A model generated the notes under the pieces. It ran no database searches, was not told where the DNA came from, and saw only the letters and a program-made list of their open reading frames with translations. The position numbers and the translations under genes were made by a program. Below, piece after piece: positions 1 to 6,421 of a DNA stretch of 20,864 nucleotides; within the stretch, counting starts at the first letter, position 1, and the number at the start of each line of letters is the position of its first letter. The DNA comes from an uncultured Eubacteriales bacterium (GTDB lineage Bacteria; Bacillota_A; Clostridia; Lachnospirales; Lachnospiraceae), in assembly GCA_902803345.1 (NCBI GenBank), contig CADCPV010000042.1, positions 1-20,864 of the forward strand, written 5' to 3'.

Positions 1-67
1 GAATTTGTTCAAGTTCTCCCTGCTGTTCCTTATCAGCATAATGGTTTGTTAACACTTGAAAAAATTG

Positions 68-97
68 TTGACAAAAGAATCGGAATTATGTTATTCT
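68..97 (+). promoter_or_regulatory. Sigma-A-type promoter for the first ATPase gene
   Basis: TTGACA at 68-73 and TATTCT at 92-97 are separated by 18 bases. Transcription would start near 104, giving a leader of about 100 nt before the ATG at 206. The -35 is a consensus match and the -10 a fair one. Confidence 0.6.
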
Positions 98-106
98 GAA
101 CACAGA

Positions 107-180
107 TGGCGATATATAAACATAAAAAAGTCTATAAATCGCCAAAATATAACTTTAGAGATAATATCTGGCGAAATATA
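107..180 (+). repeat. Three copies of a 12-base TGGCGAWWTATA-like element in the ATPase leader
   Basis: TGGCGATATATA lies at 107-118, its near-perfect reverse complement TATAAATCGCCA at 133-144 (11 of 12 pair), and a third copy TGGCGAAATATA in direct orientation at 169-180. The middle arm can pair with either the first (14-nt loop) or the third (10 of 12, 24-nt loop), so two mutually exclusive hairpins are possible in the leader RNA. As DNA the same arms could be operator half-sites. A ribosome binding site (AAGGAGG) follows at 193-199. Confidence 0.6.
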
Positions 181-205
181 GAGTCGCACGGCAAGGAGGA
201 CAAAA

Positions 206-1630
206 ATGAAAATTATTGGGAGAAATCGTGAGAAAGACGTTCTTTCAAACTGTCTTATGTCAAGGCGTCCTGAATTTGTCGTTGTCTATGGGAGACGTCG
301 TGTGGGTAAAACATTTCTAATCAAGGAATATTTCAATGGTCAGTTTTCTTTCTATGCCACGGGACTGTCTGATGAGAAGACAAAAGGCCAGTTAAAAGCA
401 TTCCATGCAAGTTTACAGTTATACGGCAGTACTGAAAACACTGCCCCAAAGGACTGGTTTGATGCTTTTATGCGTTTGAGAAAACTCCTTGAAAGAAAAG
501 ATGTTTACAAGGATCCGATCAGCAGCCGGCGGGTCGTTTTTCTGGATGAACTTCCATGGATGGATACAGCCAGGTCGGATTTTAAGAGTGCACTTGAGTA
601 TTTTTGGAACAGCTGGGCTTCTTCACAGGACGATCTTGTGCTGATTGTCTGCGGATCTGCCACATCATGGATTATTCAGCATATGCTGAAAGAACGGAAG
701 GGGTTTCATAATCGCGTTACCAGGCGTATCAGACTCCTGCCATTTACACTGAAAGAATGCAAAGAACTTCTGGAGAATAATGGAATCGTAATGACACAGG
801 AGCAAATCATAGAATGCTATATGATTTTTGGAGGCATTCCTTATTATCTGAACTTGATGGATTCCCGTTTGTCTCTGGCACAAAATGTGGACGAGCTTTT
901 ATTCAAGCCTTATGGCGATTTGAGAGATGAATATACGGAGTTATTTTATTCTCTGTTCAAAAAGCCTGAGAAGCATTTGGCAATATTAAAAGCGCTATCT
1001 GAATCAAAAAACGGCAGAACGCGGAAGGAACTGTCGGAAGTGAAAGCCATCGGAGGCGGGTCTGTCCTGACGGAAAACCTGCAGGAGCTGGAACAATGCG
1101 GATTTATCAGAAGATATACGAATTATACGAAACCGTCAAATGAAGCTTACTTTCAGATCGTTGATCCGTATGTACTGTTTAGTCTGAGGTTTCTGCAATC
1201 CCAGAACAATATTTCCTGGATGGAGTATATGCATTCTCCGTCATACAACGCCTGGAGAGGGAATGCTTTTGAGATCTGCTGCGTGAACCATTTAACTGAA
1301 ATTAAAGCTGCACTCGGCATTTCCGGTGTAGAAACAACGGACTATGCCTGGAGGAGTGAAACATCGGACCCGGGGGCTCAGATCGACCTTATAATAGACC
1401 GTAAAGATGGGGTTATAAATCTTTGTGAGATGAAATATACAGATGAAGTTTTTGATGTGGATAAATCTGAATATGAAAAGCTTATGAACAGACTGAGTGC
1501 ATTCCAGAAAGAGGTACATCCGAAGAAAGCAATCCATTTGACGCTTGTTTCCGCAAACGGGCTCTCAAATGGGAAATATGCTTCTGTATTCCAGAACATA
1601 ATATCAGGGGATCGTTTGTTTCAAGCGTAA
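206..1630 (+). CDS. AAA ATPase with C-terminal DUF234/PD-(D/E)XK-like domain
   Basis: This is a 474-aa cytoplasmic protein of the archaeal-type AAA ATPase (DUF234) family, whose biological role is not established. The Walker A motif GRRRVGKT is at residues 29-36, Walker B (VVFLDELPW) near 109-117, and a sensor-like strand with CGS near 150. A winged-helix-like middle follows (around 260-310). The C-terminal segment near 391-411 has a Q-I-D strand followed by C-E-M-K, the D...ExK pattern of PD-(D/E)XK nucleases. The start is supported by AAGGAGG seven bases upstream. The gene stands alone behind its own promoter and is visibly AT-richer than the metal and sugar genes that follow, which suggests separate acquisition. 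Family assignment is firm. Nuclease activity is inference. Confidence 0.85.
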   Translation: MKIIGRNREKDVLSNCLMSRRPEFVVVYGRRRVGKTFLIKEYFNGQFSFYATGLSDEKTKGQLKAFHASLQLYGSTENTAPKDWFDAFMRLRKLLERKDVYKDPISSRRVVFLDELPWMDTARSDFKSALEYFWNSWASSQDDLVLIVCGSATSWIIQHMLKERKGFHNRVTRRIRLLPFTLKECKELLENNGIVMTQEQIIECYMIFGGIPYYLNLMDSRLSLAQNVDELLFKPYGDLRDEYTELFYSLFKKPEKHLAILKALSESKNGRTRKELSEVKAIGGGSVLTENLQELEQCGFIRRYTNYTKPSNEAYFQIVDPYVLFSLRFLQSQNNISWMEYMHSPSYNAWRGNAFEICCVNHLTEIKAALGISGVETTDYAWRSETSDPGAQIDLIIDRKDGVINLCEMKYTDEVFDVDKSEYEKLMNRLSAFQKEVHPKKAIHLTLVSANGLSNGKYASVFQNIISGDRLFQA

Positions 1631-1687
1631 CTGGACCTGGGTGCGGTAAAGGCCACAGACCGGGTGGCAAGGGGAGATAATAGAGTT

Positions 1688-1819
1688 GTGACCAGGGAAA
1701 CAGCCATCACGTTTCTTGAACACCTGGAAGAACTTGCGGAACGTCTTGAAGAGCTCAGAGACGAACTGGACGAGCTCTCCGAAGAATTCATGGATCTTGT
1801 CACGGACGATGAATTTTGA
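1688..1819 (+). CDS. Small acidic coiled-coil-like protein, or gene remnant
   Basis: A GTG-initiated ORF of 43 residues, very rich in Glu, Asp and Leu (LEHLEELAERLEELRDELDE in its middle), which should form an amphipathic helix or short coiled coil. A GGGGAG sequence lies 11 bases before the GTG. The reading frame is open back to the stop codon of the upstream ATPase (1628-1630) and is in the same frame, so the segment could be the tail of a longer ancestral protein whose 5' part is gone, or simply a microprotein. I do not recognise a family. Function unknown. Confidence 0.4.
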   Translation: MTRETAITFLEHLEELAERLEELRDELDELSEEFMDLVTDDEF

Positions 1820-1854
1820 TAAAAAGGAATAATTGAGAATTTTGCCGCTTCCTC

Positions 1855-1883
1855 TTGACAAAGGGGAAGCGGTATGCTATAAC
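1855..1883 (+). promoter_or_regulatory. Promoter of the metal-resistance operon
   Basis: TTGACA at 1855-1860, a 17-base spacer, and TATAAC at 1878-1883 predict a start near 1890. This rules out upstream ATG codons (such as 1833) as the regulator's start. Confidence 0.75.
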
Positions 1884-1886
1884 AAA

Positions 1887-1911
1887 CATATGAACAATCG
1901 TTCAAATGAAC
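1887..1911 (+). promoter_or_regulatory. ArsR/SmtB-family operator
   Basis: TGAAC at 1891-1895 and GTTCA at 1900-1904 form a perfect inverted repeat with a 4-base centre, embedded in AT-rich flanks. A further TGAAC half-site is at 1907-1911. This is the usual form of SmtB/CadC/CzrA operators. It covers the predicted transcription start, so binding of the apo-repressor would block initiation. Confidence 0.7.
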
Positions 1912-1937
1912 ATAGGATGGAATTGAGGAGACAAAAC

Positions 1938-2297
1938 ATGCAGCTCGAACGATTTGAACGCTGTGAAGTAAATGAAGTCCACCGGGATCTCGTGGAACGG
2001 GTGATGGCGGACATGCCTGACGAAGACATGCTCTATGAGCTGTCGGAGCTTTTCAAGGTATTCGGTGATTCGACGAGGATCCGGATCCTCTACGCGCTGT
2101 ATGAGGCGGAGATCTGCGTCTGTGATCTTGCGGAAGTGCTGCAGATGTCGCAGAGTGCGGTGTCGCATCAGCTTCGGAACCTGAAAAGCGCGCGGCTCAT
2201 CAAGTCGCGCCGGGAGGGCAAGCAGGTGTTTTATTCGCTGTCCGATGATCATGTGGCGACGATCATCGCGATGGGGAAGGAACATATCGAGGAATGA
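1938..2297 (+). CDS. ArsR/SmtB-family metal-responsive repressor (CadC-like)
   Basis: A 119-aa winged-helix repressor. The ATG at 1938 is chosen because GAGGAG lies 8 bases upstream and because upstream in-frame ATGs lie in or before the promoter and operator. Two metal sites are visible. The alpha3N type has Cys60 and Cys62 (EICVCDL) plus N-terminal Cys9. The alpha5 type has Asp103-x-His105 and His116-x-x-Glu119, with the same spacing as SmtB. The recognition helix is around residues 70-82 (SQSAVSHQL). Known family members release DNA on binding Cd/Pb/Zn. Here it should autoregulate and control the HMA protein and ATPase immediately downstream. The metal preference (Zn versus Cd/Pb) cannot be settled from sequence alone. 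Confidence 0.9.
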   Translation: MQLERFERCEVNEVHRDLVERVMADMPDEDMLYELSELFKVFGDSTRIRILYALYEAEICVCDLAEVLQMSQSAVSHQLRNLKSARLIKSRREGKQVFYSLSDDHVATIIAMGKEHIEE

Positions 2298-2312
2298 AAG
2301 GATGAAAAAGCA

Positions 2313-2534
2313 ATGAAGAAGAAATTTGACCTGGACAATCTGGACTGCGCAAACTGCGCCGCGAAAATGGAGGAAGCGATCAGGAAAATCTCCGGTGTAG
2401 AAGATGTTTCCGTCAATTTCCTGACACAGAGACTGACGCTTCGGGCAGACGATGCTCGTTTTGACGAGATTATGAAGGAAGTGGTGAGGGTCTGCAAAAA
2501 AGTAGAACCGGACTGCACCATTCTGATGGACTGA
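2313..2534 (+). CDS. Free-standing heavy-metal-associated (HMA) domain protein
   Basis: A 73-aa protein consisting of one HMA domain with the ferredoxin-like pattern and metal-binding Cys12-x-x-Cys15 (DCANCAAKME). AAGGA lies about 10 bases before the ATG, and the gene starts 15 bases after the repressor stops. The P1B ATPase downstream lacks an N-terminal HMA domain, so this small protein is probably its detached metal-binding domain or a metallochaperone that delivers ions to it. The LDCANCA context is more like the Zn/Cd/Pb ATPase N-terminal domains than the MxCxxC of copper chaperones. Cytoplasmic. Confidence 0.88.
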   Translation: MKKKFDLDNLDCANCAAKMEEAIRKISGVEDVSVNFLTQRLTLRADDARFDEIMKEVVRVCKKVEPDCTILMD

Positions 2535-2557
2535 TACCAGGCGGTGAACAGAAAAAG

Positions 2558-2580
2558 CCCGGAAAACGGATCCGGGTTTT
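2558..2580 (+). terminator. Intercistronic terminator-like hairpin
   Basis: CCCGG (2558-2562) and CCGGG (2572-2576) form a 5-bp stem with a 9-nt loop, followed by TTTT. It is short and probably leaky, lying between the HMA gene and the ATPase gene. It could lower ATPase expression relative to the first two genes. Confidence 0.5.
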
Positions 2581-2600
2581 CTCTTCAGGGAAAATAGTAT

Positions 2601-4493
2601 ATGAACAAGAAGCAAAAACAGACCCTGATCCGGATTGCTGCGGCCTTTGTGCTGTTAGTAATCCTGATCTTTTTGGAAAAAACCGGGAAATTATCATTTT
2701 TAGACGGAAAATGGTACGCCTTCGTGCCCTTCCTCGTCCCCTACCTTTTGGCAGGTTATGACGTGATCCTGAAGGCCGCGAAAAACATCGCGCACGGGCA
2801 GGTTTTCGACGAGAACTTCCTGATGATGATCGCGACATTCGGCGCTTTCTTTGTCGGGGAATATGCGGAAGCCTCGGGCGTCATGATTTTCTATCAGATC
2901 GGCGAACTGTTCCAGGGCATTGCGGTCGGAAAGAGCAGAAGATCGATTGCGGCGCTCATGGACATCAGTCCGGAGTACGCCAACATCGAACGGGACGGAG
3001 AACTCGTTGAAGTGGACCCCGAGGAAGTGCACCCGGATGACCTGATCGTCGTAAAGCCCGGCGAACGGATTCCTCTTGACGGCGTGGTCGTTTCGGGTTC
3101 TTCCATGATCGACACCTCCAGTCTTACGGGCGAGTCGGTGCCGCGTTCGGCGCGCGAAGGCGATCCCGTGATTTCGGGCTGCGTGAACGGCTCCGGAACA
3201 CTTCGGGTCCGCGTAACAAAGGAATACGAGGATTCTACGGTCGCGAAAATTCTCGAGCTTACGGAAAACGCAAGCTCCCGAAAGTCTCCGGTCGAAAACT
3301 TCATCACGCGCTTTGCGCGGATTTACACACCGGCCGTCACGATTGCGGCGGTGCTTCTTGCGGTAATTCCGCCGCTTCTTTTCCATCAGGACTGGATGGA
3401 GTGGATTAAAAGAGCCTGTACCTTCCTCGTGATTTCCTGCCCCTGCGCACTCGTGATTTCGGTGCCTTTAGGGTTTTTCGGCGGAATCGGCGCGAGCTCG
3501 CGGATCGGTGTTCTCGTAAAGGGCAGCAACTTCCTCGAAGCGCTGTCAGACGTGAAAACGATGGTGTTTGACAAGACCGGAACACTGACAAAAGGGGAGT
3601 TTAAAGTACAGCAGATTTACCCCGCAGCGGGTATTTCGGAAATTGAATTTCTCCGAAAAGCAGCGCTTGCGGAGACTTATTCGACGCATCCGATCGCGGA
3701 AGCACTTCGGGCTGCGTACCGGGAGAGTGAATCTGAAACAGACGATCAGCCCGCAGTGGACGATGCGCAGGAATATGCCGGAAAAGGCCTGAGCGTCCGG
3801 ATCGACGGACATACGGTTTTTGCCGGAAACGCAGCACTCCTTCGGGAGCAGGGCGTGGAATTTACGGAAACCGACGATGCGGGAACGGTTGTATATCTTG
3901 CGGAGGACGGGAATTATCTCGGCGCGGCGGTGATTTCGGATTCTCTGAAGGAAGGCGCGAAGGAAGCGCTGATTTCCCTGAAGAAAAACGGGGTCCGGGA
4001 AACGGTCATGCTTTCCGGAGACCGGAAAGCGGCGGCTAAAGAGGTCGGCGCGGCGCTCGGGCTTGACAGCGTGTATGCGGAGCTTCTGCCGCAGGACAAA
4101 GTAACAAAATTAGAAGAAATTCTCAGCACCGAGACCGGGAAGGACAGGACAGCCTATGTCGGTGACGGTATCAACGACGCACCGGTCCTGTCGCGGGCGG
4201 ATCTCGGAATTGCGATGGGCTCCCTCGGGTCGGACGCGGCGGTAGAAGCCGCGGATATCGTCCTGATGGACGACGATGTCGGAAAAATCGCGCAGACGAT
4301 GGGAATCGCCCGCCGGACGCTCCGGATTGTCCGGGAGAACATCTGGTTTGCGCTTCTTGTGAAGTTTGCGGTACTCGTGCTCGGCGCGCTCGGTTTCGCT
4401 TCGATGTGGCTTGCGACCTTTGCTGATGTCGGCGTCGCGGTCATCGCGATCCTGAATTCGATGCGCACGCTTCGGATGACAGGTAAAAACTGA
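2601..4493 (+). CDS. P1B-type Zn/Cd/Pb-translocating ATPase without N-terminal HMA domain
   Basis: A 630-aa membrane pump that would export divalent soft metals using ATP. Visible motifs are the actuator TGES, the transmembrane CPC site at Cys280-Pro-Cys282, the phosphorylation motif DKTGTLTKGE with Asp324, the STHPIAEA nucleotide-binding His-Pro, and GDGINDAPVL. In the last membrane helices LVKFAVL and TFADVGVA supply the Lys and Asp characteristic of P1B-2 (ZntA/CadA) pumps rather than copper pumps. The protein starts directly with a membrane helix. The usual N-terminal HMA domain is encoded separately upstream. The Shine-Dalgarno is weak (AGGGA about 11 bases upstream). It is the third gene of the metal operon and ends at a strong terminator. 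Confidence 0.93.
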   Translation: MNKKQKQTLIRIAAAFVLLVILIFLEKTGKLSFLDGKWYAFVPFLVPYLLAGYDVILKAAKNIAHGQVFDENFLMMIATFGAFFVGEYAEASGVMIFYQIGELFQGIAVGKSRRSIAALMDISPEYANIERDGELVEVDPEEVHPDDLIVVKPGERIPLDGVVVSGSSMIDTSSLTGESVPRSAREGDPVISGCVNGSGTLRVRVTKEYEDSTVAKILELTENASSRKSPVENFITRFARIYTPAVTIAAVLLAVIPPLLFHQDWMEWIKRACTFLVISCPCALVISVPLGFFGGIGASSRIGVLVKGSNFLEALSDVKTMVFDKTGTLTKGEFKVQQIYPAAGISEIEFLRKAALAETYSTHPIAEALRAAYRESESETDDQPAVDDAQEYAGKGLSVRIDGHTVFAGNAALLREQGVEFTETDDAGTVVYLAEDGNYLGAAVISDSLKEGAKEALISLKKNGVRETVMLSGDRKAAAKEVGAALGLDSVYAELLPQDKVTKLEEILSTETGKDRTAYVGDGINDAPVLSRADLGIAMGSLGSDAAVEAADIVLMDDDVGKIAQTMGIARRTLRIVRENIWFALLVKFAVLVLGALGFASMWLATFADVGVAVIAILNSMRTLRMTGKN

Positions 4494-4497
4494 ACTG

Positions 4498-4532
4498 TGC
4501 CCCAAAGTCAGCGTTGACATTTGGGGCATTTT
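4498..4532 (+). terminator. Intrinsic terminator of the metal operon
   Basis: TGCCCCAAA (4498-4506) pairs perfectly with TTTGGGGCA (4520-4528) across a 13-nt loop and is followed by TTTT. It lies 5 bases after the ATPase stop. The loop contains the -35 of the next promoter. Confidence 0.85.
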
Positions 4533-4544
4533 CATGTATACATG
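4514..4544 (+). promoter_or_regulatory. Promoter nested in a terminator, with a palindrome on the -10
   Basis: TTGACA at 4514-4519, a 17-base spacer and TATACA at 4537-4542. The -35 sits in the loop and the spacer in the 3' arm of the preceding terminator. A perfect 12-base palindrome CATGTATACATG (4533-4544) covers the -10. GTATACATG recurs at 4568-4576, where it includes the ATG of the next ORF. The palindrome is a candidate operator. Confidence 0.6.
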
Positions 4545-4573
4545 GAATCATATGACCAGGGAGAACAGTATAC

Positions 4574-4648
4574 ATGAAGATCAGACTGATCCCGATCAAT
4601 GATGGGTACAGAGGGGCAGCTGATCTTTTTATGGAGGTACGGAAGTGA
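4574..4648 (+). CDS. 24-residue leader or microprotein ORF
   Basis: ATG at 4574 preceded by AGGGAGA with 9-base spacing encodes a 24-aa peptide (MKIRLIPINDGYRGAADLFM then four residues). Its TGA (4646-4648) overlaps the GTG start of the next gene (4645-4647). The good ribosome binding site and overlap suggest translational coupling, so it may be a leader peptide or a small partner protein. No family recognised. Confidence 0.45.
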   Translation: MKIRLIPINDGYRGAADLFMEVRK

Positions 4649-4869
4649 AAACATACGAAGTGGTAATTCTGGAACAGCAGCCGACCTGCGGCGGCAGGCG
4701 GCCTTTCAGAAATGAAATCCGGACAGTGTCGACGGACGACCCGGTTGCGTATGTGCGGAAGCTGGAGCCGTTCTGCGAGCTTGAGGTGACGGAAGAGGAA
4801 AACGGTGTCATTCTGATACGCGCAGAACGAAGCGGCTACTGGATCCGGTATGAGTTTTCAGAGGAATGA
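4645..4869 (+). CDS. Uncharacterised 74-aa acidic protein
   Basis: A GTG start with GGAGGT six bases upstream (4633-4638). The protein is small, soluble and acidic, with predicted beta-strand content (YEVVILEQ, GVILIRAE, YWIRYEF). It has a single Cys pair (residues 15 and 45), no membrane segment and no recognised domain. Its start overlaps the 24-residue ORF upstream, and its TGA overlaps the ATG of the MATE transporter downstream. The three are therefore likely co-translated. A role linked to the transporter is possible, but that is inference from position only. Confidence 0.7.
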   Translation: MKTYEVVILEQQPTCGGRRPFRNEIRTVSTDDPVAYVRKLEPFCELEVTEEENGVILIRAERSGYWIRYEFSEE

Positions 4870-6251
4870 GTATGGAAGAGAGGGCACAGGAAAATAAGAT
4901 GGGCGTCATGCCCGTGAAAAAACTTCTGATCAACATGTCGCTGCCCATGATGATCTCGATGTTTGTCCAGGCGATGTACAATATTGTGGACAGCATCTTC
5001 GTGGCGAGGATCTCGGAAAATGCACTGACGGCCGTTTCGCTGGCATTTCCGATGCAGACAATCATGTTTGCCGTGGCGGCGGGCACCGGTGTCGGCGTCA
5101 ACGCGCTCGTATCCCGGGCGCTCGGCGCGAAAGAATACGATCATGCGAACCGGATTGCGGTGAACGGACTCTTTATCTACCTCTTAAGCTATCTTCTGAT
5201 GCTGGTGCTGGGGCTGACGGTGGTGCGGCCTTTCTTTTCGATGCAGACCAGTGCAGACCAAAAAGAGATCATGGAGCTCGGCGTCACGTATCTTACGATC
5301 TGCATGACGATGTCCTTCGGCGTTTACGGCCAGTTTATCTTTGAACGTCTGCTGCAGTCGACGGGACGGACCTTCCTCACGATGCTGACGCAGGGAATCG
5401 GCGCGGTGATCAATATTATCCTGGACCCGATCTTCATTTTCGGCCTGAAGATGGGGATTGCCGGCGCGGCGATTGCAACGGTGACCGGACAAATTGCGGC
5501 CGCCATACTGGCTTTTCTCTTCAATCACCTGAAAAACAAAGAGATCCGGCTTCGCCTTCGTGGTTTCCGGCCGGACGGAAAGATCATCGGTACGATATAC
5601 AAGATCGCGGTGCCATCCATCTTTATGCAGGCAATCGGGTCGGTCATGACTGCCGGAATGAATCTGATCCTGATGGGCCTGAGTTCCACCGCTGCCGCAG
5701 TATTCGGTGTGTATTACAAGCTTCAGAGCTTCTTCTTCATGCCGGTTATCGGCCTCAATAACGGCATGATCCCGATCATCTCCTATAACTACGGTGCCGG
5801 CAGGAAGGACCGGATGCTTGAGACGCTGCGTTTTTCCTATTTCATCGCGTTCGTGTTCTGTATGATCGGGCTGGTCTGTTTCGAAGTGATTCCGGGGCCG
5901 CTTTTCAGGCTCTTTGATGCCTCGGATGAAATGATCGCAATCGGGACGCATGCGCTTCGGATCATTGCGATTACCTTCCTTCTGATGTGGTATTGCGTGA
6001 TCACAGGCTCGTTTTTCCAGGCGCTCGGGAAGGCACTGTACAGTCTGTACGTTTCTGCGGCGCGTCAGCTTATCGTGCTGCTTCCTGCCGCATATATTTT
6101 AGCGAAAATCGGCGGCCTCAACCTGATCTGGTGGTCCTTCCCGATCGCGGAACTGATGTCTGTCGCGATCACGCTGATCTGCAGAAAGCGGGTGTTTACG
6201 GAGATTGTGGATAAGATCCAGCCCAGAGAAGAGCTTCCGGAAAAAGCCTGA
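4866..6251 (+). CDS. MATE-family multidrug/cation efflux transporter
   Basis: A 461-aa integral membrane protein with about twelve hydrophobic helices in two repeated halves, typical of MATE (NorM/DinF) antiporters that extrude drugs or metabolites using Na+ or H+ gradients. Family hallmarks include PMMISMFVQAMYNIVDSIFVAR near the N terminus, and FGVYYKLQSFFFMPVIGLN and IPIISYNYGAGR in the second half. The start at 4866 (ATGA overlap with the 74-aa gene) or 4872 is equally possible. It is the last gene of a coupled three-ORF unit ending in a strong hairpin. The substrate cannot be inferred. Confidence 0.92.
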   Translation: MSMEERAQENKMGVMPVKKLLINMSLPMMISMFVQAMYNIVDSIFVARISENALTAVSLAFPMQTIMFAVAAGTGVGVNALVSRALGAKEYDHANRIAVNGLFIYLLSYLLMLVLGLTVVRPFFSMQTSADQKEIMELGVTYLTICMTMSFGVYGQFIFERLLQSTGRTFLTMLTQGIGAVINIILDPIFIFGLKMGIAGAAIATVTGQIAAAILAFLFNHLKNKEIRLRLRGFRPDGKIIGTIYKIAVPSIFMQAIGSVMTAGMNLILMGLSSTAAAVFGVYYKLQSFFFMPVIGLNNGMIPIISYNYGAGRKDRMLETLRFSYFIAFVFCMIGLVCFEVIPGPLFRLFDASDEMIAIGTHALRIIAITFLLMWYCVITGSFFQALGKALYSLYVSAARQLIVLLPAAYILAKIGGLNLIWWSFPIAELMSVAITLICRKRVFTEIVDKIQPREELPEKA

Positions 6252-6279
6252 AGTTCCTGAATTCAGAATGAAACCATAT

Positions 6280-6308
6280 CGAAAAGCCCCGGGTTTCGGG
6301 GCTTTTCG
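6280..6308 (+). terminator. Terminator after the MATE gene
   Basis: CGAAAAGCCCCG (6280-6291) pairs perfectly with CGGGGCTTTTCG (6297-6308), leaving a 5-nt loop. The T-run is inside the stem, so the element could act in both directions. Confidence 0.8.
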
Positions 6309-6377
6309 TATGTAAAGGCGAGATCTGCCTTTCTTTTTCCATCAAACTGTGTTAAGATGATTTCAACAATACGGTAC

Positions 6378-6405
6378 GATTCGCCTGAACGGCATGAGGC
6401 GGATC
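6378..6405 (+). promoter_or_regulatory. Inverted repeat in the leader of the oxidoreductase operon
   Basis: GATTCGCCT (6378-6386) and AGGCGGATC (6397-6405) form a 9-base inverted repeat with one mismatch (a G-U pair in RNA) and a 10-base spacer. It ends just before the ribosome binding site. It may be an operator or a leader hairpin. A -10-like TAAGAT lies at 6353-6358 without a convincing -35. Confidence 0.4.
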
Positions 6406-6421
6406 AGAAAGGAGAACTCAG

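Noticed and set aside
1833..1937. Longer ArsR protein starting at ATG 1833 (154 aa)
   Set aside because: The extension would run through the TTGACA/TATAAC promoter and the operator. ATG 1938 has a proper ribosome binding site and matches family length.
2700..3386. Long open frames on the strand opposite the P1B ATPase, and similar ones opposite the MATE, Gfo/Idh, Ca2+ ATPase and DUF2828 genes
   Set aside because: They mirror GC-rich codon use of clear genes on the other strand, have low-complexity Arg/His/Asp-rich translations and no ribosome binding sites or family motifs.
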